Positions 26,385-35,209 of a stretch of DNA of 64,000 bases are shown here, piece by piece; position 1 is the first letter of the stretch, and each line of letters opens with the position of its first letter. Source of the stretch: Inediibacterium massiliense (GTDB taxonomy: Bacteria > Bacillota > Clostridia > Peptostreptococcales > Thermotaleaceae); assembly GCF_001282725.1 (NCBI RefSeq), contig NZ_LN876587.1, positions 1,235,695 through 1,299,694 of the forward strand. The letters are read 5' to 3'. The translations under genes were made by a program, and so were the position numbers. The notes under the pieces are model-generated. The model did not search any database. It saw nothing but the letters and a program-made list of their open reading frames with translations, and had not been told where the DNA came from.

Positions 26385-27236
26385 TTATGCTTTTATCTCA
26401 TAAAACCCAATGATATTTTCTTTAATAACAGATTGATTATCTTTTAAACGTATAATTGGATTATTAAATCTAGTATTCCACACATTATGATACACTTGCA
26501 CTAGATAGTATATTACATACTTGTAAGTTAAATATATTTTAGATTTAGTAGTCTTAAGTTTAGCATGTTCATCAAAAATAATATCTTTGATATCAACTAA
26601 AAAACCCAATGCATATAATGTTGATATTTTTCTCCATTCATTTAAAATATCTTGTCTGTTAAGCACGTAGCATATGTCAGAAACAATTTCAGGACAATCT
26701 CTAATATGTTCTACATTACTATCTTCCCAAAATAAATGATTAAATAAAAAACCATTTATACAATTATCAATATATTCTCCTCGTGCCTTTAATCTCTTTT
26801 TTATACGGTAAGCATATGAACCATCAAAACTGTTCCAGTCTACTATTTTATTATTGAAGAAAGTAATTAGGCCTTGTGATGTCTCTTTAAAATTGATTCC
26901 TTTACACGCTAAAAATTTACTCAGATCTGTAGTTTTAGACAAAACCTCCGTAAGGCAATATATATTTGATTTATTTGGTAATTTTGTTCTCGTGGTAAGA
27001 TGGGATATAACACATTTATCAAATTTTATCATTTCAAATAATTCAGTATTATTGTTAAACTTAACACCTATTATTTTTAAAAAATTATTTAGTTGAATAT
27101 CTCCTACAAAGATATTGTTGAATGGTTCATAGTATTTCAAATAGTTATTTATATTTTGTTCACTACAATCACAAATATTTGATATTGATTCAATGATATC
27201 CTCGTATGAAGTCGTCCATAATACCTTCTTATCCAC
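26385..27236 (-). CDS. Unrecognised 283-residue protein (intact paralogue)
   Basis: Soluble, 283 residues, starting at GTG after AAAGGGTG. Its split relative at 22920-25006 shows which parts are conserved: a HLTTR-containing segment near residue 78, NCINGFLF near 180, EHIRDCPEIV near 197, a KTTKSKI segment near 235 and a C-terminal NP(I/M)xxLxD...I motif. The H...N-P-x-x-x-L-x-D layout faintly recalls ADP-ribosyltransferase folds, but I cannot support that by residues seen here; treat the function as unknown. Confidence 0.65.
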   Translation of the reverse strand: MDKKVLWTTSYEDIIESISNICDCSEQNINNYLKYYEPFNNIFVGDIQLNNFLKIIGVKFNNNTELFEMIKFDKCVISHLTTRTKLPNKSNIYCLTEVLSKTTDLSKFLACKGINFKETSQGLITFFNNKIVDWNSFDGSYAYRIKKRLKARGEYIDNCINGFLFNHLFWEDSNVEHIRDCPEIVSDICYVLNRQDILNEWRKISTLYALGFLVDIKDIIFDEHAKLKTTKSKIYLTYKYVIYYLVQVYHNVWNTRFNNPIIRLKDNQSVIKENIIGFYEIKA

Positions 27237-27295
27237 AAAATCACCCTTTTTATCTTAAGTTCTGTAATATTTTAATCAATACGTATATATTCTAA

Positions 27296-27703
27296 CTAAT
27301 CGAATATTTTTCTAAGTTTTATCTGCAATTCATCATAAGTAAATCTATCAGGATTATATAGTGCACACTCATTGTCATTTCTTGCTGCAAACTCAACTTT
27401 TAGGGGTTTATCACTATCTTCTACTAAATTGTTAAAATAATCTTCTACGATTTTTAAATTTTGTTTAGCCTGTAACCGTTCTTCTTCGTTCTTAATTCCT
27501 TCAACACAATTCTTTTCCTCTGGACTAAAAGTTACTTTTGTAATAAAAGGATACTTTCTGCAGTCAATAATACCATATCTCTTAAATGTTCTTGATAAAA
27601 AGTACTCATCTCTAAGTTTAGTAAGTATTTCTTCTTTTGTTAACGACTGCATCCCATAAAATCTCGATGTTTTAAAGTCTGGATTAATTGAATCTTTTTT
27701 CAC
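27296..27703 (-). CDS. Unrecognised 135-residue protein
   Basis: A charged, soluble protein with no membrane segment and no motif I recognise. It starts at GTG, 5 bases after GGGGGAG, and lies 59 bases before the 283-residue gene, so it is the first gene of the island cluster. It might be a partner of that protein. Confidence 0.6.
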   Translation of the reverse strand: MKKDSINPDFKTSRFYGMQSLTKEEILTKLRDEYFLSRTFKRYGIIDCRKYPFITKVTFSPEEKNCVEGIKNEEERLQAKQNLKIVEDYFNNLVEDSDKPLKVEFAARNDNECALYNPDRFTYDELQIKLRKIFD

Positions 27704-28075
27704 ATAATCTCCCCCAATCTATATCATACATAATCTGAAATATTCACCATATTGCTTATTTTTAATTTAAGTATTATATTTGCTGTACGAGTTTTCCATT
27801 ATAAACATTACTTTCCTCTACTTCATAATTTAACAAGATTCCACTACAAATCCTATATTTTAAAAATACAGCTCATATCAAAGTCTTTATAATATATTTT
27901 TACAAAACATTCCAAATTCCTCCATATAATTTTCGACATTTTTATACAATATCAAATTATAGAAATTTATTATCTCAAAAATAGTGGAAATTTATAATCC
28001 ACATAGATTATAATAAAGTTAAAAATATCGTTAGAAATTTTTAAAAAATATAATTTGAGGTAGGAGTATTGAATC
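27704..28075. other. Divergent intergenic region
   Basis: About 370 AT-rich bases between divergent genes. A dyad TTATAATC (27992-27999) / GATTATAA (28006-28013) lies about 65 bases before the pRiA4b-type gene, overlapping possible -10 sequences. Nothing else is recognisable. Confidence 0.45.
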
Positions 28076-29212
28076 ATGCTAATTCAATGTACAAAAAAAT
28101 TAATAGAACAATTAAATATAGACCTAATGATACCAGAAGAAGAAAATCTTCTTTTTTCTTGGCATGCCAATTTGTTAACTATCAATCGTAGAAAAACGAT
28201 AGTACTTGTAAATGATAAAAATAGATATATTATAGTTTTACATGGTTTAAAAGCAAAAGATTTTAAAAATTTAGATGAACATATTATACAAGCTATTCGT
28301 GAAACTTTTCAAAAAGAATGTATTAAAGATGAGATTATAGAAGAATATATTCATCATTGTAAAAAAATCACCTATACAAAAACAAAAAATCGCTCTATGG
28401 TTGCAAGAATGAACAAGGCTTGTGAACTGTTATGGTATACAGATGATTTATTAGAGGATCAATCTATTTATAAAAGTACTATAAGTATAAAGCTAAGCCA
28501 ATATTTTGTTGGAAATGGAAACAATGACTATATCATCCCAAGTGAAGAAATGTGCAAAGATCTTGAAATTTTTTCAGGACAATCAGTTTTTGGCTGTACA
28601 GCTGCACAGCTAAAAATAACGCTAGCACTTGAAAAACATATTGTATGGAGGAAAATAATAGTTCCAATAAATATTACCTTTAAAAAACTACATCATATAA
28701 TACAAGCTTCTTTTGGATGGAAAAACTATCATCTACATGAATTTTATATTTATGATCATAAAATATTAGATCCAACTTTATCTCCTAATCACTCTGCATA
28801 TTCTAACAAAAATTATAAACCAATTATTAATCTAGTATGTGATGAAGAAGCCTTTGATTATGAAAATGACACACCTATGAAACTTGAAACCAAAGTAAAA
28901 CTATCAGAATATCTTCCCTCTCAAATAAAATACCTTTATGATTTTGGAGATAGTTGGCAGCACTATATAGAAGTTGAGAAAATGATCAATGACTATGATA
29001 AAAATTATTCTGTATGTATTAAAGGTGAAGGGAATACTCCACCAGAAGATGTAGGTGGAGAGTACGGATATGAAGAATTTCTTCACATAATAGCCAATAA
29101 AAAACATCCACAACATGATGAAATGCTCGTATGGGCAAAAAGTCAAGGATATACAAATTTTGATATTGAAAAAGTGAATAAAGATATTAAGTTCACAAGT
29201 AGGATGAAATGA
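28076..29212 (+). CDS. Plasmid pRiA4b ORF-3 family protein with N-terminal DUF6933-type domain
   Basis: A 378-residue protein of two parts. Residues 1-165 open MLIQCTKKLIEQLNI, as in the DUF6933 family. Residues about 175-370 match the pRiA4b ORF-3 family: KKLHHIIQASFGWKNYHLHEF, YLYDFGDSWQHYIEVEK, and C...GEGNTPPEDVGG. Its function is unknown; family members are widespread in islands and plasmids. An AGGAG site precedes the ATG by 11 bases. Its terminator-like hairpin is the second copy of a dispersed element. Confidence 0.85.
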   Translation: MLIQCTKKLIEQLNIDLMIPEEENLLFSWHANLLTINRRKTIVLVNDKNRYIIVLHGLKAKDFKNLDEHIIQAIRETFQKECIKDEIIEEYIHHCKKITYTKTKNRSMVARMNKACELLWYTDDLLEDQSIYKSTISIKLSQYFVGNGNNDYIIPSEEMCKDLEIFSGQSVFGCTAAQLKITLALEKHIVWRKIIVPINITFKKLHHIIQASFGWKNYHLHEFYIYDHKILDPTLSPNHSAYSNKNYKPIINLVCDEEAFDYENDTPMKLETKVKLSEYLPSQIKYLYDFGDSWQHYIEVEKMINDYDKNYSVCIKGEGNTPPEDVGGEYGYEEFLHIIANKKHPQHDEMLVWAKSQGYTNFDIEKVNKDIKFTSRMK

Positions 29213-29238
29213 TATTTTGGGATCATACTTATAAACTT

Positions 29239-29280
29239 AAAAGAGGCTTTTTTATAATACATAAAAAAGCCTCTCAAATT
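29239..29280 (-). repeat. Dispersed hairpin, copy 2
   Basis: AAAAGAGGCTTTTTT, loop ATAATACAT, AAAAAAGCCTCTCAAATT: nearly the same as 22813-22852. It can serve as a terminator for the convergent genes on both sides. Confidence 0.7.
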
Positions 29281-29314
29281 CATATTTATATTTCCTGCAA
29301 ATTTACATAAAATT

Positions 29315-29689
29315 TTACTTGTATATTTTTTCAAGAGTCACACCTATTATAATCCCAATTCCATAGCATACTAAATCACTCCACAAAAATCCATGTCCTA
29401 AAATCAAACTAAATAGCTTAATACTTCTAATATGATCAATCCATGGTGCATGATATAACTGGCTTATTTCTATTAAATAAGAAAAGATAAGGGCATATGT
29501 AGCAATGGTGTATGTACTTTTGTCCTTAAATATATATCCCATCATAAAAAATACCATCAATGCCCACAAACTATCTCCTACAAATGGTGCTATAGATACT
29601 GGTAGATAGCTTGTATATTTTCTTGAAGCTACTCCTAATATAATTGTAAATATAATTAATAATCCATAAATCAATCTATTTCTTCTCAT
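29315..29689 (-). CDS. DUF2809 membrane protein
   Basis: A 124-residue protein with four predicted membrane helices and the family features RKYTSYLPVSIAPFVGDSLWALMVFFMMG and SDLVCYGIG taken in parts. Function unknown. No clear operon partner. Confidence 0.8.
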   Translation of the reverse strand: MRRNRLIYGLLIIFTIILGVASRKYTSYLPVSIAPFVGDSLWALMVFFMMGYIFKDKSTYTIATYALIFSYLIEISQLYHAPWIDHIRSIKLFSLILGHGFLWSDLVCYGIGIIIGVTLEKIYK

Positions 29690-29776
29690 TTTTATACTCC
29701 ATTTAATTTATCGTATATTGTTTAGCTCATTTCCTATTTATGATACGATTCATTGTTTTGAAACGTTAATCTTTAT

Positions 29777-30400
29777 TTAGAAAATACTTCTTATATAGTC
29801 TGAAATAAATACTCCTAATTTTTCATGTGCCTCAGGATCTAAGTGTAGTCCATCAATTTTACTAGATCTAATAATCTTAGAAGCATCTAACAAATAACAC
29901 TGTCCTTGAAGAACATTTTGAAATTCTCGTGAAAATTGTAAACTCTTTTCTAATGCCCCACACATAATACCTATGTTTTCTGCCTCTTCCTCTAGTGGTG
30001 GAGGAATAATCACTAGTACTTCTGGAGGCTTCATATTAGGACCTGTATCACTCCCTTTTATAATCTTTACTAACGTTTCAACCCCTTTTGCCACATCTAC
30101 TGCCTGTAAAGAGAATCTATGCTTTAAATCATTACTTCCTAAAAATAAAACTACCAAATCAATAGGCTTATGAGTATGAATACAAGGAAAAAGATAATTT
30201 TTTCCATTTCTATATTCTCCTTCAATAGGATCATCCCAAACTGTAGTTCTTCCATTCAGTCCTTCAGAAATAACTTCATATTCATCTCCTAATCTTATTT
30301 TTAAAATAGAAGTCCATATCATATTTTTTTCATATCTTGTCTTTGTCTTTGGATTATACCCCCAAGTATTTGAATCTCCATAACATAATATCGTTTTCAT
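29777..30400 (-). CDS. SGNH/GDSL hydrolase, arylesterase-like
   Basis: A 207-residue cytoplasmic hydrolase. Block I is GDSNTWG (nucleophile Ser10), the middle has GRTT with following aspartates, block III is GSND near 88 and block V DGLHLD near 186 with catalytic Asp and His. The GRTTVWDD segment is like the MsAcT-type arylesterase/acyltransferase group. ATG 30400 follows AAGGTG by 6 bases; earlier GTG and ATG codons overlap the site. Confidence 0.88.
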   Translation of the reverse strand: MKTILCYGDSNTWGYNPKTKTRYEKNMIWTSILKIRLGDEYEVISEGLNGRTTVWDDPIEGEYRNGKNYLFPCIHTHKPIDLVVLFLGSNDLKHRFSLQAVDVAKGVETLVKIIKGSDTGPNMKPPEVLVIIPPPLEEEAENIGIMCGALEKSLQFSREFQNVLQGQCYLLDASKIIRSSKIDGLHLDPEAHEKLGVFISDYIRSIF

Positions 30401-30498
30401 CAACATCACCTTTTTATTAAAAATTTATAATTTGTATTTACATAATGATAGCATATAATAACAAAGAGAGAAATCTAATGAAAGATCCTCTCTTTTTA

Positions 30499-31236
30499 CT
30501 AATCTCTATCATTTAGTTTCGCTAATAATCTTAGAATTTCTAGATATAACCAAACTAGAGTAACCATTAATCCATATGCTCCATACCATTCCATATAATC
30601 AGGATATCCTCTATCTACTCCATTTTCAATAAAATCAAAGTCTAAAACTAAATTTAATGATGCAATGATTACCACAAACACACTAAACAGAATTCCTATT
30701 AATCCACTTTCATGTATAAAATAAATTTCTGATCCAAAAAATCTCATAATCATACTTATTAGATACACCAATCCAATTCCCATTGTAGCAGCACAAACTC
30801 CAAGTTTAAAATTTTCAGTAGGCTTAATGATTCTTGACTTATACAATATAAGTAACGATAGTAACACTGCCATAGTAATCATGATTGCTTGAATAACTAT
30901 TCCTTCATAACTTAATTCAAAGTAAGCAGAAATTCCTCCTAAAGCCAACCCTTCTAATAAAGCATACATAGGAGCCGTAATCATAGCAATATTCGGCTTA
31001 AATACAGTAATTACTCCTACAATCAAACTTCCAAAACAACCAATCGTCATTAAAGAACTCACTAAAGACATATTGCCCTTATAAAATGTTATCCAAGTAA
31101 ATACTGCCGTAACCATGGCTAAACTTAGCAACATGAATGTCTTGTTTACTGTACCCCCTAAAGTCATCACTCTTCCTTCAATAACCCCATAATTCTTGTT
31201 AAATCCATTTTTTAATGCTGGATTTGCTCTTCTCAT
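30499..31236 (-). CDS. Bax inhibitor-1/YccA family membrane protein
   Basis: A 245-residue protein with seven hydrophobic helices, opening RRANPALKNGF and containing PMYALLEGLALGGIS and LDFDFIENGV, as in the YccA/BaxI_1 subgroup. Relatives act as calcium leak channels or modulate FtsH. AGGAGG precedes the ATG. Stand-alone. Confidence 0.9.
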   Translation of the reverse strand: MRRANPALKNGFNKNYGVIEGRVMTLGGTVNKTFMLLSLAMVTAVFTWITFYKGNMSLVSSLMTIGCFGSLIVGVITVFKPNIAMITAPMYALLEGLALGGISAYFELSYEGIVIQAIMITMAVLLSLLILYKSRIIKPTENFKLGVCAATMGIGLVYLISMIMRFFGSEIYFIHESGLIGILFSVFVVIIASLNLVLDFDFIENGVDRGYPDYMEWYGAYGLMVTLVWLYLEILRLLAKLNDRD

Positions 31237-31367
31237 AAAATTTCCTCCTTATTAAAGTACTATTATTCCAATTTACCAAATTTTTCATTTCATTACAAGT
31301 ATTTTTTTGAAAAAAAATAGTTCATAAATGAATCCATTTTATGTATCCTTTGATTTTATGATATATT

Positions 31368-32345
31368 TCATTCTATATAATGAATATTTCTATATTTCTT
31401 TGGTGTGATCCCATAAGTTTCTTTAAAAATGCCTGCAAAATGGCCTGCATTGGTATATCCAACCTTTTGAGCAATCATTTGAACACTATCATCAGAATTT
31501 TGAAGAAGTAACAAAGCATGATTCATACGCATTTCTTTTAAATATTGATAAACAGTAGTTCCATAAACTTGCTTAAATGCCATTTGAAATCTCGTTTCAC
31601 TCATATTTGCAATGGATGATAATTTTTTTATGGATGGATACTCAGATAAATCTTTTTTCATAAAAGTGATTACCTTATTTAATAATCTTTTGTCTTTTTT
31701 ATCTAGTTTAACAGATAATCTTGTTTTTTTCATAGACTGGTGTAGATCATGTGTAACAAGAGACAGAACCTCTAAAACTTTGCTTTCAAGATAAATATGT
31801 TGTGAAGCACCAACTGCTTGACAATCTCTAATTTGTTGAAACACAAAATTTAGTTCAGGTGAAATTGGATTTTTTGATACGTACTTCATAGCATCCTTAA
31901 AGCTCTCATAATGATCTCCGTATCGCTCTTTTAAAAAAGAATCAAAATAATCCTTTGTAATAATAATCTTTGTAAATTTAGTAAGCTTTCCTCCTTCACA
32001 ATATGCATGTACAGTTTTATTTGTATTCACGTAGCAACAAATTCCTTGCTCCACATTCTTTGTTTTTCGGCCACCCACTTTAAAAGAACTTGCATCTGTT
32101 TCAAATTGACTAATTTCAAAATAATCTTGATAAATGGTTGAAACCTTTTCAAAGGATTCCTTTGGCGTATAATTAGCAATTAAAATTAAAAACGTATTGT
32201 TGAAATTAATAATACGAAAATTACCATCACCATATTCTGAAATCATTTTATAGAATTGATCATGCTCTCGAGAGTACTCTGGCCTAAAAACAAAATGTAG
32301 CTGTTCTGGTGCTGTATGGAAGTATTCTATAATAGATTGATTCAT
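31368..32345 (-). CDS. AraC family transcriptional regulator
   Basis: A 325-residue regulator: an N-terminal ligand-binding half without a clear cupin motif and a C-terminal double helix-turn-helix (about 230-322) ending VGYTNAGHFAGIFKETYGITPKKYR. The PchR-like layout suggests an effector such as a siderophore or small metabolite, but none is evident. ATG 32345 follows GAGGTG; an upstream GTG overlaps the site. Its target may be the neighbouring Bax inhibitor gene or genes elsewhere. Confidence 0.88.
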   Translation of the reverse strand: MNQSIIEYFHTAPEQLHFVFRPEYSREHDQFYKMISEYGDGNFRIINFNNTFLILIANYTPKESFEKVSTIYQDYFEISQFETDASSFKVGGRKTKNVEQGICCYVNTNKTVHAYCEGGKLTKFTKIIITKDYFDSFLKERYGDHYESFKDAMKYVSKNPISPELNFVFQQIRDCQAVGASQHIYLESKVLEVLSLVTHDLHQSMKKTRLSVKLDKKDKRLLNKVITFMKKDLSEYPSIKKLSSIANMSETRFQMAFKQVYGTTVYQYLKEMRMNHALLLLQNSDDSVQMIAQKVGYTNAGHFAGIFKETYGITPKKYRNIHYIE

Positions 32346-32575
32346 AAAATTCACCTCTTCTCTAATACTATCATTTTATCACAAAAAATAGACACAATAA
32401 GCCGAATTACTATCACAATATTGCAAATAATCATACATATTTTATCCTATAATCATTAAAACCACTAAGATACAAAGACTTTTAAAAATAAACTTATAGA
32501 ACGTTCTTAAGATAGATTATTTTTTATATGAGAGTATAATAAAAAATGTAATTAGATCTATCTAACTACATTTAG

Positions 32576-32619
32576 AAAAAGAGTAAATTCTTTTGAATAT
32601 ATAAAAAATTTACTCTTTC
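32576..32619 (-). terminator. Terminator of the GNAT gene
   Basis: AAAGAGTAAATT pairs with AATTTACTCTTT; the minus strand continues into a short T-rich run. A second hairpin (AAATGTA.../...TACATTT) lies just beyond, near 32543-32573. Confidence 0.7.
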
Positions 32620-32626
32620 ATACAAT

Positions 32627-33160
32627 TTACTCATTCTCATATGAATCATTTTTTTCCTTTTCAAAATATTCTTCTCTTAACATAGAAAAAATCATTTGAT
32701 TTAAATATCCTCTTTCATCTTTGTAGGCTTGCCGTAACTCTCCATCTAAATGCATTCCAATACTTTCATATAGATGAATTCCCACTTTATGATGTGGATA
32801 TACATCTAACCAAAATCTATTCGTATTTAAATTTTCAAAACTATATTTCATAATTCCTAAAAGAGCTTCTTTCCCATAACCACATCTTTTTTTAGAAATT
32901 GCAATTCTTCTTAATTCAAAAACATCTGATCTACAATCTATTCTACATAAAGCATATCCTACAATATTATTGCCTTTTTTTTCTCTAAAAGTCAACAATA
33001 AAGCTTCCTTATTATTGATTTCATTTAAATGTTCTTCGTATGTACCTTGCCAAATAAATTCTTTATTTTCTGGATGGTTCTCTAGTTCAATAATTGTAGG
33101 AATATTCTCCTTTTGTGCCAAGCAAATATTTAATCTCTTTGTATTTATAAGGATCTTCAT
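32627..33160 (-). CDS. GNAT family acetyltransferase (RimJ/RimL type)
   Basis: A 177-residue enzyme starting MKILINTKRLNI, with the CoA loop KKRCGYGKEAL near residues 94-104 and the NTNRFWLDVYPHN-like region followed by HLYESIGMHLDGELR. This pattern is the RimJ/RimL-type N-acetyltransferase of side chains or small molecules. GGGGGAGG precedes the ATG. Confidence 0.86.
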   Translation of the reverse strand: MKILINTKRLNICLAQKENIPTIIELENHPENKEFIWQGTYEEHLNEINNKEALLLTFREKKGNNIVGYALCRIDCRSDVFELRRIAISKKRCGYGKEALLGIMKYSFENLNTNRFWLDVYPHHKVGIHLYESIGMHLDGELRQAYKDERGYLNQMIFSMLREEYFEKEKNDSYENE

Positions 33161-33246
33161 AATATCCTCCCCCTTTTATTCTAAACTAAAATTTGATTCA
33201 GAAAATATTTTGAAATGGCAATACGTAAAAATTAAAAAATGAAAGG

Positions 33247-33528
33247 ATGGCATCTTTATTTTTTTCAACTAATGTTTTGAGTAATTTATTATTAGATCTT
33301 TTTGGTATAATAATTTGTTTTGGATCAGCAGGACTTATATGTATCAAATTAGGTAAATCTTTGAATAATAAGCCACAAAAAACATATATTGATCAAGAAA
33401 CTGGAGAACAAGTTATATTAAAACGAAAACATACTTTATTTTTTGTTAAAATAGAGACATGGCGAATTATATATATTGTATTTGGAATAATTTTACTTAT
33501 TGCTACCATTATTGCTTATATGAGTTAA
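33247..33528 (+). CDS. Small two-helix membrane protein
   Basis: 93 residues with two hydrophobic segments (about 12-33 and 68-91) separated by a charged loop containing IDQETGEQVILKRKHTLF. Function unknown. The ribosome binding site GAAAGG directly abuts the ATG, so the true start may differ, but the two-helix pattern supports a real gene. Confidence 0.55.
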   Translation: MASLFFSTNVLSNLLLDLFGIIICFGSAGLICIKLGKSLNNKPQKTYIDQETGEQVILKRKHTLFFVKIETWRIIYIVFGIILLIATIIAYMS

Positions 33529-33836
33529 AATTTCACAACAGCATTGCAAAAATACTTTTTCTATTTTAACAGTTCACGAATAGTTAAATTTGACTAAAAT
33601 TAATTTGTAAAATATAGGAATTTAGAACTAAAATACAAGTTATTTTCTTGATACTCTTTTATCATATGGTATGATTTTTAAAGAAGTAGCATATTAGATT
33701 ATTCTATATAAAATTTAAATCTACAAATTGGGAAGATTTTTTAAAGTCCTATGAGATAAATTTTTCTTTAGTCTATATATTATATGCTAAGATGCTAAAA
33801 TCTACATAAAATATTTGAATGATAGAGGGTGATTTG
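33529..33836. other. Intergenic stretch before the lipoprotein gene
   Basis: About 300 AT-rich bases. No gene or clear structural element is seen. Confidence 0.5.
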
Positions 33837-35090
33837 TTGAAAAAAATATGTTTAATAATTATCTGTTTTATCATAGTATTTATTTGTACCGCATGCAATA
33901 ATGAACCTAAGACAGATGAATTATTGGTATTTTTAAAAAAGAAAACTGGTCAAGAGTTTATTGTGAATTCAATAGAAAATACTGGATATACTCCTACAGG
34001 TGCTTGGTGGACAGTTAATGAATGGGCTTTTAATATAAGCCCTAAAGATAATAAAAGTATGACATTCATTGTAACTCAAGGCATGGTATCTAGTAATTTT
34101 GATGAAGAGACCTTATTCGAGATCATAGAACAAAGTTGGAAAGCAGAATTAAAATGCTTGCTTAATGATCAATTAAAACAATATTTTGACACATATCACT
34201 TTACCATTAAACCATTTGCCTTTAAGCATTTTGCTTCAGATTTAAAAAAGTATCATAATATAAATATAAAAAAAGGAATAGATATATATCATTTACCTAA
34301 ATTTAGTGAATATCTGAATAAACATGAAAGTTGTAAAAAAAATAGTTTATCTACACTTGATATAACTATATATGGTGAAAAAAAAATAGATTTAGATCAT
34401 ATGGTGGATGAAGAAGATGATATTATACAATTATATAATGATATTGATAAAACATTAAATATATATAATCATAATAATACAACTCTAAACTTTTGTATAG
34501 AATATGAAGATAAGATAAGTAAAATCAAATCAACATCAGATATTTATACTGATGAAATCATGCAATTAAGAGAAGGAAAGTATGAAAAAATATTTTATAA
34601 AGAAATCATATATCCTAAAATCGTTCAATATTGGGAGGATGATATAAAAAAATCTGTAACTAAGTTCATAGAAAATAACTTAGAAGAATGTACAGAGAAT
34701 ATTTTAGTGACAAATGGGTGTAATTTTACAAATTCCTATTATGAAGAAAGAGCTTTACTTGAAGATAAATTTCATATTTATTTGGACTATGATTTTAAAA
34801 GAGAAGATATTCCAGATTTTATGAGTGCTCTAGACAATGGTGATGATGTGTTTAAAGTTATAACTATAACCATAAAAAAATATAAGAACATAAAAAATTA
34901 CTCAGATAAAGAACTTTTAAAAGAAAAAGAGGAAATAATGAATCTGTATAAAAAACTAAAATATGACTTATTCAATGGAAAAAGTATTTATCTTTTCATT
35001 AATTATTATAAGGATAGAGATGAAGATGATTCATATATTGAAAGAATATCTATATCTGATGAAGATGAAAAAGTAACTATATTCCGCTAA
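33837..35090 (+). CDS. Putative lipoprotein, function unknown
   Basis: A 417-residue lipoprotein: basic start, hydrophobic segment and lipobox CTAC at about residues 18-21. The mature part is large, acidic and Lys-rich with no recognised domain; GYTPTGAWWTVNEWAFN near the start of the mature part is its most distinctive stretch. The start TTG 33837 was chosen because GAGGG lies 7 bases upstream; ATG 33819 is upstream of that site. Confidence 0.65.
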   Translation: MKKICLIIICFIIVFICTACNNEPKTDELLVFLKKKTGQEFIVNSIENTGYTPTGAWWTVNEWAFNISPKDNKSMTFIVTQGMVSSNFDEETLFEIIEQSWKAELKCLLNDQLKQYFDTYHFTIKPFAFKHFASDLKKYHNINIKKGIDIYHLPKFSEYLNKHESCKKNSLSTLDITIYGEKKIDLDHMVDEEDDIIQLYNDIDKTLNIYNHNNTTLNFCIEYEDKISKIKSTSDIYTDEIMQLREGKYEKIFYKEIIYPKIVQYWEDDIKKSVTKFIENNLEECTENILVTNGCNFTNSYYEERALLEDKFHIYLDYDFKREDIPDFMSALDNGDDVFKVITITIKKYKNIKNYSDKELLKEKEEIMNLYKKLKYDLFNGKSIYLFINYYKDRDEDDSYIERISISDEDEKVTIFR

Positions 35091-35166
35091 AAATTTATGT
35101 CAAGTATAAACTTATAAAAGATATTATTGCTTAAAAAATAAAAAAATCTATATGTATTTCATAAAT

Positions 35167-35192
35167 AAAAAGTTGCTTAATAGCAACTTTTT
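35167..35192. terminator. Bidirectional terminator
   Basis: AAAAAGTTGCT (35167-35177) and AGCAACTTTTT (35182-35192) around TAAT, between convergent genes. Confidence 0.85.
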
Positions 35193-35209
35193 ATAAAATT
35201 ATATATAGT

